Both the position numbers and the translations under genes were made by a program. DNA of 48,972 nucleotides from an uncultured Eubacteriales bacterium (GTDB lineage Bacteria; Bacillota; Clostridia; Peptostreptococcales; Anaerovoracaceae): assembly GCA_902798745.1 (NCBI GenBank), contig CADBXM010000012.1:1-48972 (forward strand). Reading direction: 5' to 3'. Below, piece after piece: positions 34,245 to 43,850 of this stretch; within the stretch, counting starts at the first letter, position 1; every line of letters starts with the position of its first letter. The notes below the pieces were generated by a model. The model saw only the letters and a program-made list of their open reading frames with translations, was not told the DNA's origin and made no database searches.

Positions 34245-34306
34245 GATTTAGGACGAGCCTTCAGCCTTCCCTATCCAGGTTGGGCGGCGAACCTCTCTCC
34301 TAAAAT
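34245..34306 (-). promoter_or_regulatory. Possible structured 5' leader of the binding-protein gene
   Basis: In the 151-nt gap before the binding-protein gene the minus strand can fold with outer arms ATTTTAGGA (34298-34306) and TCCTAAATC (34245-34253), enclosing an AGGTT/AACCT hairpin and G-rich strands. There is no T-run after it, so it is not a plain terminator. I cannot match it to a known riboswitch. It may be an RNA switch, a processing site or chance. Confidence 0.35.
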
Positions 34307-34329
34307 TAACCCCGTTATCAATTCCGGTC

Positions 34330-36423
34330 TTATCCGTTTATTTCTACGCAGACCGCCTTGTAGCCTGTTAGTTCTTCTGTTCTTTTATCCGGCGCTCCGA
34401 ACCCGGCAAACAGTTTCCATTTTCCACTCCCCGGAACGCGTCTCCCCTGTTCGTCAACGACAGTGAAAGCGTTCGGATCGATCGGTATGGAGAACTCGCC
34501 TTCTTCATTTGCCTTAAGGCGGATCCTTTTGAATCCGCAAAGCACCGGATTAGGTGGCGCGTCTGGCGATCCTTCGTCATGTAGATACAGTTCTATGACC
34601 TCATCTGATTCGGCATTCCCGTCATTTATAGCGCGAACATGAGCGACGCCATCCTCGGCTTTAAGATCAAGTATGCTGTACTTTCCATAAGTCAGTCCAT
34701 ATCCAAATGGATAAAGTGGAACTCCCTGATAATATCTGTAGGTGCGTCCCAGCATGGAATAGTCAGTGAAAGCCGGCATTTCCTCAAGTGCCTCGTTTCG
34801 GTAGAAGGTCACCGGAAGTTTTCCTGATGGGGACTCCTTCCCGAAAAGCAGATCTGCAACGGCTCTTCCGCCTTGAGCTCCCGGATACCACGAGAGGAAT
34901 ATCGCGTCGGCATTTTCATCCGCCTCTTCCGGGTCTATCGAGCTGCCTGACATAAGCACTACCACTGTAGGTTTTCCGACTTTCAGCACCTTTTGCATAA
35001 GCCTTCTCTGTGGCTCAGGAAGAAGCAGGTCTTCCTTATCCCCGGAATTATAACTGTTCCCAGTATCGCCCTCTTCTCCCTCAAGTGTCTCGTCCAGTCC
35101 CAGGACAAGAATCACGGTATCACTTCTCTTCGCGATTGCGACTGCCTCGGCTATACGGTCATCCGGCTTTGCCAGCGACTCCACATAGTTTTTAAACAAA
35201 TCGCAACCCTGGGAGTAGAGCACGCGGTTCGTTCCCGCTGTCAGATCCTGTATGCCCTCAAGCACCGTCTCATATCTTGACGGATTGCCATGATAGTTGC
35301 CGATCAGCGCTGCGCGGCTGTTAGCGTTTGGTCCGATGACTCCGATAGTTCCGCATTTTTCCGGATCCAGCGGCAATACTCCGTTGTTTTTCAGAAGAAC
35401 GCATGACTTGAGCGCGGCCCGGTATGTCATCTTCAGATGCTCTTTGCATTCAATAACCTCATAAGGGATCGTATCGTATTCGCTGCCGTTATCACCCAAT
35501 ATCCCGAGCAGGAAGCGTGTCGTCAGGACTCTGACCGCGCTTTGGGTGATATCTTCTTCAGTTATCTTTCCCTCATCATATGCTTCCATGATGTGCTCAT
35601 ATGTGCATCCGCAATTGAGGTCGCAACCGGCTTTAAGTGCCATTGCGGCAGACTCTGTAGGCCCTGAAGTCACTCTGTGGTTTTCATGGAAGTCACGGAT
35701 CGCCCAGCAATCCGAGACGAAATGTCCTTCAAATCCCCATTCCTCTCTCAGTAGTTTCATCAAAGAGGAGCTTGCGCAGCATGGCTCGCCGTTTGTGCGG
35801 TTATACGCTCCCATAACGGCCTCGACGTCTGCTTCACACACCAGCGCTTTGAACGCAGGCAGATAAGTTTCTGCCATGTCTTTAGGAGAAGCGATTGCGT
35901 TGAACCGATGGCGTACAGCCTCCGGTCCACTGTGGACTGCGAAGTGTTTTGCGCAGGCTGAGGTCTTCATTGTCTCACCGTTTCCCTGCAGACCGCGTAC
36001 AAAGGCTTTGCCCATACACGAAGTCAAATAAGGATCTTCTCCGTATGTTTCATGACCGCGCCCCCACCTCGGGTCACGGAAGATGTTGATGTTCGGTGAC
36101 CACATTGTCAGTCCGTGATAAATGTCCCTGTCTCCTTCTGCGGAGAGAGCATTGTACTTCGCTCTTGCCTCAGTAGAGATGATATCTGCTATTTTTTCAA
36201 GAAACTCATCGTCGAACATCGCTGCCATACCGATCGCCTGCGGAAAAACAGTAGCGGTGCCTCCGCGGGCTACGCCGTGAAGAGCTTCGTTCCACCAGTT
36301 ATAGGCGGGTACGCCGAGCTTTTCGACGGCGCTGGCATCAAAGCGAAGCTGCTCTGCTCTTTCCTCTACCGTCATGCGGCTTACCAATTCTTCTGCGGCT
36401 TTCCTTGCCTGTTCGCGTGTCAT
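34330..36423 (-). CDS. Glycoside hydrolase family 3 beta-glycosidase (beta-xylosidase/beta-glucosidase)
   Basis: 697 residues with no signal peptide, so cytoplasmic. Domain order: GH3 barrel (1-300) with PRWGRGHETYGEDP near 118 and KHFAVHSG near 159; nucleophile Asp238 in FVSDCWAI; GH3 C-terminal alpha/beta domain with VLPLDPEKCGTIGVIGPNA and the LDETLEGEEGDTG acid-rich loop; fibronectin III-like end (residues 590-690). It removes terminal beta-linked sugars from imported oligosaccharides. Gene context with xylulokinase favours xylosides, while the cellobiose phosphorylase favours glucosides. Lies 32 nt after the LacI regulator. Confidence 0.92.
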   Translation of the reverse strand: MTREQARKAAEELVSRMTVEERAEQLRFDASAVEKLGVPAYNWWNEALHGVARGGTATVFPQAIGMAAMFDDEFLEKIADIISTEARAKYNALSAEGDRDIYHGLTMWSPNINIFRDPRWGRGHETYGEDPYLTSCMGKAFVRGLQGNGETMKTSACAKHFAVHSGPEAVRHRFNAIASPKDMAETYLPAFKALVCEADVEAVMGAYNRTNGEPCCASSSLMKLLREEWGFEGHFVSDCWAIRDFHENHRVTSGPTESAAMALKAGCDLNCGCTYEHIMEAYDEGKITEEDITQSAVRVLTTRFLLGILGDNGSEYDTIPYEVIECKEHLKMTYRAALKSCVLLKNNGVLPLDPEKCGTIGVIGPNANSRAALIGNYHGNPSRYETVLEGIQDLTAGTNRVLYSQGCDLFKNYVESLAKPDDRIAEAVAIAKRSDTVILVLGLDETLEGEEGDTGNSYNSGDKEDLLLPEPQRRLMQKVLKVGKPTVVVLMSGSSIDPEEADENADAIFLSWYPGAQGGRAVADLLFGKESPSGKLPVTFYRNEALEEMPAFTDYSMLGRTYRYYQGVPLYPFGYGLTYGKYSILDLKAEDGVAHVRAINDGNAESDEVIELYLHDEGSPDAPPNPVLCGFKRIRLKANEEGEFSIPIDPNAFTVVDEQGRRVPGSGKWKLFAGFGAPDKRTEELTGYKAVCVEING

Positions 36424-36455
36424 TTTGTGAGTCTTCCTGTATATCCTTTGTATTA

Positions 36456-37463
36456 TCAGATCTGTCTGACCGTCTCGCCTTTGAACAGCTTACCTTTGAC
36501 AACTATGAATTCAGGGATAGCTGTGTGTGGATTCTCGATACGATCGATCAGTTTTTTTACTGCGGTCCTGCCAAGCATGTCCGTGTCCTGTTCCCAGGTG
36601 GTTAGCTTCGGGTCAAGTATCTTAGCGAGATTGACACCGTCATATCCGCAAACGCTTATGTCGCCCGGTATGCTAAGGCCTCTTTCTATTATCTCTGTCC
36701 GTCCCCCCATGGAAGCGTAATCATCAGGGAACATTATCGCAGTTGGAGGATCGGGTAGATCGAGCATTGCTGCCGTCGCCTTCCTTACCGATTCTACGTC
36801 GTGATATGTTGCTTCGATAATGTACTCAGGAAGCACTTCTATGCCGCGCTCTTCCAGTGCGATCTTGTAACCACTGATACGTTTCTGCGTTACCAGTGTA
36901 CGTTCACCGTGTATCAACGCTATCTTTTTGTGTCCGCTGTCAGCCATATAGGAAGCAAGCGCGTATGCTCCATCCTGGTTATCTGAGTTCACAGAACTTG
37001 CTTTATCGTACGAATAATCAATAGTCACTACCGGATACTCGCTGTTAACAAGCTCTATTACCTCGGCGTTCTGAAAGTCCACATTGGCTATCACTACCCC
37101 GTCGCAGTTGCGGTATCTGCAGTGTTGAAGGAAAGTTGTTCTTTCCTTACCTAGGTTGTTGCTTATGAAAGTGATGTCATATCCGTTTTCTTCGGCTTCC
37201 TCTTTCACGCTGTTTAAGATGTGTGAGAAGTACTCGTGTGTAAGCCCGCTCATACTATCGTCGATGAACAACACTCCTATATTATGAGATCTGTTGGTCT
37301 TCAGAAGTCTGGCAGCAGCGTTAGGTGTATATTCGAGTTCTTTTGCCGTCCGCATGACCAGTTCGACCGTCTCAGGACTGATATCGTCGTATCCGTTCAA
37401 TGCCTTTGAAACAGTTGCAGGGGAAACTCCGCATTTTTTAGAAATGTCTTTGATAGTGACCAT
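36456..37463 (-). CDS. LacI-family transcriptional regulator
   Basis: 335 residues. VTIKDISKKCGVSPATVSKAL at the N-terminus is the LacI helix-turn-helix, followed by the hinge helix YTPNAAARLLKTNRSHNIGV. The rest is the periplasmic-binding-protein-like sensor with DYASMGG near 255. Three copies of a TTACGAAAACGTATTCG-type operator lie in the divergent region, two on its own promoter and one on the GH94 promoter. It therefore should repress itself with the GH3 and sugar operon, and the phosphorylase, until a sugar inducer binds. Confidence 0.93.
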   Translation of the reverse strand: MVTIKDISKKCGVSPATVSKALNGYDDISPETVELVMRTAKELEYTPNAAARLLKTNRSHNIGVLFIDDSMSGLTHEYFSHILNSVKEEAEENGYDITFISNNLGKERTTFLQHCRYRNCDGVVIANVDFQNAEVIELVNSEYPVVTIDYSYDKASSVNSDNQDGAYALASYMADSGHKKIALIHGERTLVTQKRISGYKIALEERGIEVLPEYIIEATYHDVESVRKATAAMLDLPDPPTAIMFPDDYASMGGRTEIIERGLSIPGDISVCGYDGVNLAKILDPKLTTWEQDTDMLGRTAVKKLIDRIENPHTAIPEFIVVKGKLFKGETVRQI

Positions 37464-37500
37464 TTGTTCCCCCCTTTCCGAAGTGCTTCAGCAACAATTG

Positions 37501-37517
37501 CGAATACGTTTTCGTAA
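37501..37517 (-). promoter_or_regulatory. LacI-type operator 1
   Basis: TTACGAAAACGTATTCG on the minus strand, just downstream of the lacI-like -10 box. It matches operator 3 at 15 of 17 positions. Confidence 0.75.
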
Positions 37518-37521
37518 CTCC

Positions 37522-37550
37522 ATTGTAGTTAACGTAAACGTTTTCGTCAA
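37522..37550 (-). promoter_or_regulatory. Promoter of the LacI-GH3-transporter operon
   Basis: Minus strand TTGACG (37545-37550), 17-nt spacer, TACAAT (37522-37527). Operator 2 fills the spacer, and operator 1 lies just downstream. Confidence 0.8.
37533..37549 (-). promoter_or_regulatory. LacI-type operator 2
   Basis: TGACGAAAACGTTTACG on the minus strand, between the -35 and -10 boxes. It matches operator 1 at 14 of 17 positions. Confidence 0.75.
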
Positions 37551-37641
37551 TATTCTTTTTTGTTTTTTTGCTCGGGTTTACAAATTAGTCTTCTGATTTC
37601 TTGGATTTTTCAACAATTGTAAGCCTTTTTTGTTTTATGTC

Positions 37642-37671
37642 TTTACAAATCCGCCTCTTCACCCATATAAT
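37642..37671 (+). promoter_or_regulatory. Promoter of the cellobiose phosphorylase gene
   Basis: TTTACA (37642-37647), 18-nt spacer, perfect TATAAT (37666-37671). Expected start of transcription is near 37678, leaving a leader of about 36 nt. Confidence 0.8.
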
Positions 37672-37681
37672 ATCTTTAGAT

Positions 37682-37698
37682 TTGCGAAATCGTATTCG
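37682..37698 (+). promoter_or_regulatory. LacI-type operator 3
   Basis: TTGCGAAATCGTATTCG directly downstream of the -10 box, over the predicted transcription start of the GH94 gene. A LacI protein bound here would block initiation. Confidence 0.7.
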
Positions 37699-37713
37699 GA
37701 ACAGGAGCAGACA

Positions 37714-40146
37714 ATGAAATACGGTTATTTTGATGATTTCAACAGTGAATATGTGATTATAACGCCTGAGACTCCCCTCCCTTGGATCAATTATCTCGGA
37801 TCGCAGGACTTCTTCAGGCTGATTTCCAACACATCGGGCGGTTACTGCTTTTATAAGGACGCCAAGTTGCTTAGGCTTACCCGTTACCGTTATAACAACA
37901 GCCCAATGGACTGCGGCGGGCATTACTACTATATAAAAGACGATGACAGCATATGGAATCCGGGATGGCAGCCCATAAAGGCTCCTTTGGACTCATACAA
38001 ATGCAGGCATGGTCTGGGATACTCAGTAATTGAAGCTTCCAAAAACGGCCTGGATGTTGTTCAGGAAGTATTCGTTCCTCTTCACGAGAACTGCGAACTC
38101 ACAAGGCTAACAATGATGAATCGTTCTTCCGAAACAAAGGAGATCGATCTATACAGTTATGTTGAGTTCTGCTTATGGGATGCCCAGGATGACGCTTCAA
38201 ATTTCCAGAGAAACTTCTCTATAGGCGAAGTGGAGGTCGAAGGCAGCTCTATTTATCACAAGACCGAATACCGCGAACGCAGAAATCATTACGCAGTATT
38301 TCATGTAAATAAGGAAATATGCGGTTTCGATACCAGCCGCGATGAATTCATCGGCCTGTATAACGGTGCAGGTGATCCGCGCGCTGTAAAAGCCGGCGAA
38401 AGCTACAACAGCATCGCTCACGGCTGGGCTCCTGTCGGAAGCCATCATCTGAAGATCTCGCTTGCGCCTGGAAAGATCTACTCTTGCATCTTTATTCTCG
38501 GATACTGTGAAAACCCTGCAGAAAAGAAATTCGTTGCCCCAGGAGTCATAAATAAGGAGCCTGCTGACAGATTGATCTCTCTTTTCAGCACGGACGATCA
38601 GTTCGATGCCGCCCTTCATGATCTTAGGACTTACTGGAAGGATCTTCTGTCCTCATACAAGGTCTCAACTGGAAACGAAGAGTTCGACAGAGCAGTCAAC
38701 ATCTGGAATCAGTATCAGTGCATGGTCACTTTTAATATGAGCAGGTCTGCAAGCTATTTTGAAAGCGGACTCGGGCGGGGCATGGGATTCCGCGACTCAT
38801 GTCAGGATCTCCTCGGATTCGTCCATCTGATACCCGAAAGAGCAAGAGAGCGTATAATCGATATAGCGAACACCCAGCTTCCTGACGGAAGCGCTTACCA
38901 CCAGTATCAGCCTCTGACAAAGCGCGGTAACACGGATGTCGGGAGCGGTTTCAACGATGATCCGCTGTGGCTCATAGCCTGTGTCTCCGCTTATCTCAAG
39001 GAGACCGGTGACTTCAGCATTTTAGACGAGCATTGCACTTTTGACAGTAACGAAAATGACAAAGCTCCCCTTCTGGATCACCTAAGGAAGAGCTTTGATT
39101 ATACGACCGGTAACCTCGGTCCTCATTCATTGCCTCTCATAGGGCGTGCCGACTGGAACGATTGCCTAAACCTCAACTGTTTCTCTGAGCATCCGGGCGA
39201 AAGTTTCCAGATAACCGGGCCGAGCGAAGGCCCTGTCGCTGAAAGTGTGTTCATCGCAGGTATGTATGTGAAGTATGGCATTGAGTTCGCGGACATACTT
39301 GATCACATCGGAAAAGCTTCTGAAGCTGCCGAAGTAATGAATAAAGTCGAAAAGATGCGTAAAGTTGTGCTTGATGCTGGATGGGACGGAGAATGGTTCA
39401 GACGCGCGTATGACGCTTTTGGCTCCCCTATCGGCAGCAAAAGCTGTGACGAAGGCCGTATTTTCATTGAACCTCAGGGCATGTGCGTAATGGCAGGCAT
39501 AGGACTTGAAAACGGTGAGGCAGAGAAAGCTTTGCGCAGCGTAGAAAAGCATCTTGAGACCGAATACGGAATAATGGTGAATCAGCCCGCATATACGAAA
39601 TACCGTGTCGAACTCGGAGAGATATCATCATACCCGCCGGGGTACAAGGAGAATGCCGGTATATTCTGCCACTGCAATCCGTGGATAGTCATCGCGGAGA
39701 CCATGCTCGGACATGGAGATCGCGCGTTCGACGTGTACCGCAAGACAAATCCGATATTCCTTGAGGATATAGGCGAGATACACCGCACAGAGCCATACGC
39801 TTACTGCCAGATGGTCGCGGGAAAAGACGCGGCCACTCACGGCGAAGGCAAAAACAGTTGGCTCACAGGCACTGCGGCATGGTCGTTCACTGCGGTCAGT
39901 CAGTATATACTGGGCATTAGGCCTGAACTCGACGGACTTCGCGTCGACCCTTGCCTGCCGGCTGACATCGATTCGTTCAGCTGTGTGCGCAGATTCAGAG
40001 GATCGACTTATCACATACATGTAGAAAACAAAAACAATGGTCACAAAGGCAAATCTGTTGTGACCGTTGACGGCAAGCCTTCCGGGGACCTGATATCGGC
40101 ACCCGGCAAGCCTTCGGACATCGATGTCCACATCATAATCAGCTAA
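37714..40146 (+). CDS. Cellobiose phosphorylase (GH94)
   Basis: 810 residues, typical of cellobiose phosphorylase. ATG 37714 is chosen because CAGGAG lies upstream and the family N-terminus [15 protein letters not shown] starts here; the frame open from 37630 overlaps the promoter. Motifs: [48 protein letters not shown] near 362 and ADWNDCLN with the likely general acid Asp483. It splits cellobiose with phosphate into glucose 1-phosphate and glucose in the cytoplasm, saving ATP. Laminaribiose or another disaccharide is possible but the motif set fits cellobiose. Control by the divergent LacI protein is likely. Confidence 0.92.
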   Translation: MKYGYFDDFNSEYVIITPETPLPWINYLGSQDFFRLISNTSGGYCFYKDAKLLRLTRYRYNNSPMDCGGHYYYIKDDDSIWNPGWQPIKAPLDSYKCRHGLGYSVIEASKNGLDVVQEVFVPLHENCELTRLTMMNRSSETKEIDLYSYVEFCLWDAQDDASNFQRNFSIGEVEVEGSSIYHKTEYRERRNHYAVFHVNKEICGFDTSRDEFIGLYNGAGDPRAVKAGESYNSIAHGWAPVGSHHLKISLAPGKIYSCIFILGYCENPAEKKFVAPGVINKEPADRLISLFSTDDQFDAALHDLRTYWKDLLSSYKVSTGNEEFDRAVNIWNQYQCMVTFNMSRSASYFESGLGRGMGFRDSCQDLLGFVHLIPERARERIIDIANTQLPDGSAYHQYQPLTKRGNTDVGSGFNDDPLWLIACVSAYLKETGDFSILDEHCTFDSNENDKAPLLDHLRKSFDYTTGNLGPHSLPLIGRADWNDCLNLNCFSEHPGESFQITGPSEGPVAESVFIAGMYVKYGIEFADILDHIGKASEAAEVMNKVEKMRKVVLDAGWDGEWFRRAYDAFGSPIGSKSCDEGRIFIEPQGMCVMAGIGLENGEAEKALRSVEKHLETEYGIMVNQPAYTKYRVELGEISSYPPGYKENAGIFCHCNPWIVIAETMLGHGDRAFDVYRKTNPIFLEDIGEIHRTEPYAYCQMVAGKDAATHGEGKNSWLTGTAAWSFTAVSQYILGIRPELDGLRVDPCLPADIDSFSCVRRFRGSTYHIHVENKNNGHKGKSVVTVDGKPSGDLISAPGKPSDIDVHIIIS

Positions 40147-40184
40147 TTTTTTTCTTCATATTATTTCCTACTCTATAAAACGGA

Positions 40185-40222
40185 TCCGCGATCTTATGTC
40201 CGTTATAAACTAAGATCGCGGA
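40185..40222 (+). terminator. Hairpin after the GH94 gene, probable terminator
   Basis: A perfect 12-bp stem TCCGCGATCTTA/TAAGATCGCGGA with a 14-nt loop, extended by AAAAC/GTTTT outside. The T-run begins a few nt late (GTTTT at 40226-40230), so termination may be partial and the next gene could be read through. Confidence 0.55.
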
Positions 40223-40259
40223 AATGTTTTATGGGAAAAGCAAGAAAGAGAGTTTTCTA

Positions 40260-42005
40260 ATGGTCAAGAAGTTGATGTTCCGCCTTCTCCCTATACAGAT
40301 AATCCTTATGGCTACAGGTACGATCAATATGCTGGTATCCAGTTACTTTGCCAGCAATTTTGTCGGTACTGAAGCCATGGGCGCGGTAGGCTTATACTTC
40401 CCGCTCAACATCTTTTTTTCTGCGGTTGCCCAATTGCTTGTCGGCGGCTCCGCTATACTGTGCGGAGAACACCTCGGGAGAAACGATCAGCACAGGCTTC
40501 ACGAGGTCTACTCTCTGGATATTATCCTTTCAGTCCTCATAGGCATAGTATTTACCGTTATAGTCTTTATACTCGCGGCTTTTGATCTGACTGGATTTCT
40601 TACTAATGATATGGCCGTGCGCCCTCTTCTTAATAAGTACATGATAGGACAGGCCATAGGAATCATTCCGGTTATCCTCAGTAACCAGTACGCATCATTT
40701 CTGTTCATAGAAAACAAGGCGCGTATCACGCAGCTCGCTATTGTCACATACATAACAGTCAACCTTTTACTTAACTACCTCTTCGTTCGCATGATGCATA
40801 TGGAGTCATTCGGTCTTGCGCTGGCCTCATCGCTTGGCATGTGGGTATTCATGTTGATCGAAGCATGGTATTTCATCAGTGGAAGATCGAAGCTCCGCTT
40901 CACCCTTGAAAAACCGGCTGCAGGCGAAATAAAAGAACTGCTCCGCATCGGCCTGCCGGGAGCTTTGGTAAACGGATACCAGACTTTCCGCGGACTGGTG
41001 GTCAATCATCTGCTCGTCGTGTACGTAGGCACGGTAGGGGTTTCCGCTTTTGCGGCAGCAAACAATCTAATGGCCCTCTTCTGGGCGATCCCTTGCGGAA
41101 TGCAGGCTGTCACACGCATGATGTTCAGCGTGAGCCTGGGCGAAGAAGACCGAAAGTCCCTCACCGAGGTCATGAGGGTCAGCATGACACGCTATGTACC
41201 ATTGATGTGCGTCGTAAGCGCTTTTGTCATGGTCTGCGCCAAGCCTCTGACCTATATCTTTTACAAAGACCCGTCAGACCCCGTATACATGATGACAGTA
41301 TGGGGCATGCGCATACTTCCTATCTGCATGGTCCTTGGTGTCGTGTGCATGGCTTACACAAGTTATGCGCAAGCTGCGGACAAACAGCGCTTCGTCCATA
41401 TCCTCACACTATCTGACGGAGCGATCGCCGTAAGCGCGGCGACCGCGATACTTATCCCTTTCATAGGCATGAACAGCGTCTATATCGCAAACGTTATCAA
41501 CGGTATTGTTTCGATTTTGATAATACTGATCTATGCTACTGTGAGTGCACACCACTTCCCTCGTACGATGGATGAGTTCATGGTGATCCCCGACTGGTTT
41601 GGCGCGACAGAACATGAATACACCGAGCTATCGGTAAAAAGCATCGACGAAGCTATCAACATCTCTCAGCAGATCCAGGAGTTTTGTTTGAGCAAAGGCA
41701 TCGATGAGCGAAGATCATTTTACACAGGTCTTGCCACGGAAGAGATGGTATGCAATGTTATCGATCATGGCTTTACCAAGGATAAGAAAAACCACTCTGT
41801 TGATGTCAGAGTGGTCTGTAAAAACGATCAAGTCACGCTTCATATAAAAGACGATTGTGTGCCGTTCGATCCGGAAGAGCGTCGAAATATTACGGAAAGC
41901 GATGACGTGGTATCGAACATCGGCATACGCATGGTCTATTCCATCGCAAAGAATATCAAATATCAGAATCTATTCGGTCTGAATGTGCTTACAATAAGCA
42001 TATAA
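40260..42005 (+). CDS. MATE-type transporter fused to a C-terminal histidine-kinase-like ATPase domain
   Basis: 581 residues from ATG 40260 (AAAGAGAG upstream; an ATG at 40224 is inside the preceding hairpin). Residues 1-440 carry about twelve spans with MATE features, such as FRLLPIQIILMATGTINMLVSSYF and LLRIGLPGALVNGYQTF. From about residue 455 a soluble HATPase_c domain of the RsbW/serine-kinase type follows: N-box ATEEMVCNVIDHGF and G1 box IKDDCVPFDPEE, then SNIGIRMVYSIAKNI. Such ATPase domains bind ATP and can act as anti-sigma or protein kinases. The membrane part may therefore export a molecule or sense one and signal. It ends 3 nt from the convergent YhhN gene. Confidence 0.85.
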   Translation: MVKKLMFRLLPIQIILMATGTINMLVSSYFASNFVGTEAMGAVGLYFPLNIFFSAVAQLLVGGSAILCGEHLGRNDQHRLHEVYSLDIILSVLIGIVFTVIVFILAAFDLTGFLTNDMAVRPLLNKYMIGQAIGIIPVILSNQYASFLFIENKARITQLAIVTYITVNLLLNYLFVRMMHMESFGLALASSLGMWVFMLIEAWYFISGRSKLRFTLEKPAAGEIKELLRIGLPGALVNGYQTFRGLVVNHLLVVYVGTVGVSAFAAANNLMALFWAIPCGMQAVTRMMFSVSLGEEDRKSLTEVMRVSMTRYVPLMCVVSAFVMVCAKPLTYIFYKDPSDPVYMMTVWGMRILPICMVLGVVCMAYTSYAQAADKQRFVHILTLSDGAIAVSAATAILIPFIGMNSVYIANVINGIVSILIILIYATVSAHHFPRTMDEFMVIPDWFGATEHEYTELSVKSIDEAINISQQIQEFCLSKGIDERRSFYTGLATEEMVCNVIDHGFTKDKKNHSVDVRVVCKNDQVTLHIKDDCVPFDPEERRNITESDDVVSNIGIRMVYSIAKNIKYQNLFGLNVLTISI

Positions 42006-42008
42006 GAT

Positions 42009-42677
42009 TTACGCGTATACTGTACTCAGCACAATCAGGAGCAGGCCGCCGAAATATGTGAGGCTGTTGAGCCTGACGAGCCATTTGTTATTGTTGAAAG
42101 CAAATTTGTACAGGGTAAGATCCATATCCGAGATCATGAACAGTAATGATCCGAGACCAAGCATCGCGTAGGCGGTACCCGGCATCATTATAATAAGTGC
42201 CAGTCCGGTGATCCCGTGCATGAATATCGACGATAGATAGAATATCATCGGCCAGCGCATCTTTCCCATCTTGATCCTCTCGGGCCATTTGCCTGTAGCG
42301 AATATCACAAAAGCAAGCATAATGCCGGCGACCACATAAGTCCACGCAAAATCGTTGAACCAATAACCGCCCTTGTCTACCAAAATGATCTGTTCGTACA
42401 GCACAAAACAGATATTTCCCGCCAGAAAGAAGTCCCCACCGCGGCCGAAGTCAAAGACAAGGAATACATCGCCAAGCCAGGCCAGTATCAGTGCCGCCAT
42501 AAGCAGGGTCTGGTAGCTTGCGAACTCATACTTGTTTATGAATACCACTATTGCCAGAACCAAATACATGGTGGCCATGAAATACTTGTTTATCGCCCTG
42601 TGCTTGATGTTTTCTGCCGTACGTGTGTAGAAGTAGCAACACAGAGCCGCCAGATAGATAATTATAAATGCAATCAT
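42009..42677 (-). CDS. YhhN/TMEM86 family membrane protein (lysoplasmalogenase-like)
   Basis: 222 residues with about eight membrane spans. Conserved acidic motifs LAWLGDVFLVFDFG near residue 66 and FMISDMDLTLYKF near 186, followed by LNSLTYFGGLLLIV, match the YhhN family. Eukaryotic TMEM86B hydrolyses the vinyl-ether bond of lysoplasmalogens, and many clostridia make plasmalogens, so a lipid role is plausible. It is the last gene of a run with a flavin reductase, FAD oxidoreductase and lipid kinase. Activity is inferred from family only. Confidence 0.8.
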   Translation of the reverse strand: MIAFIIIYLAALCCYFYTRTAENIKHRAINKYFMATMYLVLAIVVFINKYEFASYQTLLMAALILAWLGDVFLVFDFGRGGDFFLAGNICFVLYEQIILVDKGGYWFNDFAWTYVVAGIMLAFVIFATGKWPERIKMGKMRWPMIFYLSSIFMHGITGLALIIMMPGTAYAMLGLGSLLFMISDMDLTLYKFAFNNNKWLVRLNSLTYFGGLLLIVLSTVYA

Positions 42678-42694
42678 TTTGCTTTCCTCTTAAT

Positions 42695-43849
42695 TTATAG
42701 ATCCATGATCGGGATATCGATCTCCATGTCTGACTCCGCATAAGTGGAGCAAGGATGGATGTAGCCGAACTTTTTATCCGCCGATCTTCTGAAGTCGTTA
42801 ACAGCGTCTACAAAGTATTCTCCGCTGACTACTCTGCTGTGGCAGAATCCGCATGATCCGTTGCGGCATCTTACTACCGCAGGGATACCGGCCCGCTCAA
42901 GAGCAGTGATCAGCGTCTCGTTGTTTGGCGCATCCAGTTCATAAACAGCATCGCGTATATGAACTATCAGCTTGAACACTCTGATCTCATCCACTTCTCT
43001 GTCTCCCACAGAATTTCTCTCCGAACGGATCAGCGTCTGATCGAATCCGAGTTTTTGGAGCTCACCACGTACGAATCTATACATCGCGTCCGGTCCGCAC
43101 ATGAACACGCTTGTGTCATCATCGATGCATTCCTTCAGGAGATCAGCTGTTATGAAGCCGTGCCTGTATCCATCAGCCTCCTCATCGGATAGCACAATGA
43201 CAGTGTCGACGCCCTCGCTCTTGAATCCTTCCGGATCGAACGGGATGTGCGCCCTGGTCCTTGCGCCGTAGATCAGCGTAAGTCTGAAGTCCTCACTTCC
43301 CTCGCGTATCGCTTTCATCATCGAAAGGAACGGTGTGACACCGCTTCCACCTGCTATTGCAAGAATATGCTTCCTGTCTCGAATACTATCATGATGGAAG
43401 TCTCCCGAAGGCTCGCCCATCCAAAGTTCTGTACCTACAGGAGCTTCATCGGTAATGAATGTAGAGAATATGCCCTTTCTCTGCACCATTATCTCAAGCT
43501 TTCCCGCAAGGGCTTCCTTTGGCGACGATATGATCGAATACGGGCGACTCAGGAATGAGTCACCTGCCTTGCAGCTCAGAGTTACGAATTGACCGGCTCT
43601 GAAATACGGAAACTCCTCTCCTTTTGCCGGCTTCAGACTTATCTTCACGCAGTCGGCGCTTGATGGAGTCTTATCGGCTATCACGGCCTTTACGAAACCC
43701 GGATGCAGCGCTTTTGCCAAGCGATTGACTCCGTACTCATATACCAGCGGAGTTGCAGGTGTTTCGTCTATCAGCTTACGGCGTTTAGCTGTCATTTCCA
43801 TGGCGAGTCTTATGTCTTCGCCCGGAACATCACTTTTCTTGAAAGCCAT
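42695..43849 (-). CDS. Ferredoxin-NAD(P)H reductase with C-terminal [2Fe-2S] domain
   Basis: 384 residues. After a 45-residue leader, an FAD-binding barrel with RPYSIISSP near residue 98, an NAD(P)-binding domain with AGGSGVTPFLSMM near 167 and MCGPDAMYRF near 253, then a plant-type ferredoxin with CRNGSCGFC near 330 and a fourth Cys in IHPCSTY. The order is that of HCP reductase and similar single-component reductases. It can pass electrons from NAD(P)H to a partner, here most likely the FAD oxidoreductase encoded 1 nt upstream. Confidence 0.9.
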   Translation of the reverse strand: MAFKKSDVPGEDIRLAMEMTAKRRKLIDETPATPLVYEYGVNRLAKALHPGFVKAVIADKTPSSADCVKISLKPAKGEEFPYFRAGQFVTLSCKAGDSFLSRPYSIISSPKEALAGKLEIMVQRKGIFSTFITDEAPVGTELWMGEPSGDFHHDSIRDRKHILAIAGGSGVTPFLSMMKAIREGSEDFRLTLIYGARTRAHIPFDPEGFKSEGVDTVIVLSDEEADGYRHGFITADLLKECIDDDTSVFMCGPDAMYRFVRGELQKLGFDQTLIRSERNSVGDREVDEIRVFKLIVHIRDAVYELDAPNNETLITALERAGIPAVVRCRNGSCGFCHSRVVSGEYFVDAVNDFRRSADKKFGYIHPCSTYAESDMEIDIPIMDL

Positions 43850-43850
43850 A

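Noticed and set aside
34245-34306. Known riboswitch (fluoride, ZTP, TPP, c-di-GMP) for the folded leader
   Set aside because: None of the conserved core sequences of these classes can be placed on it.
37630-37713. Longer start for cellobiose phosphorylase
   Set aside because: The extra codons cover the promoter and operator 3; the family N-terminus begins at 37714.
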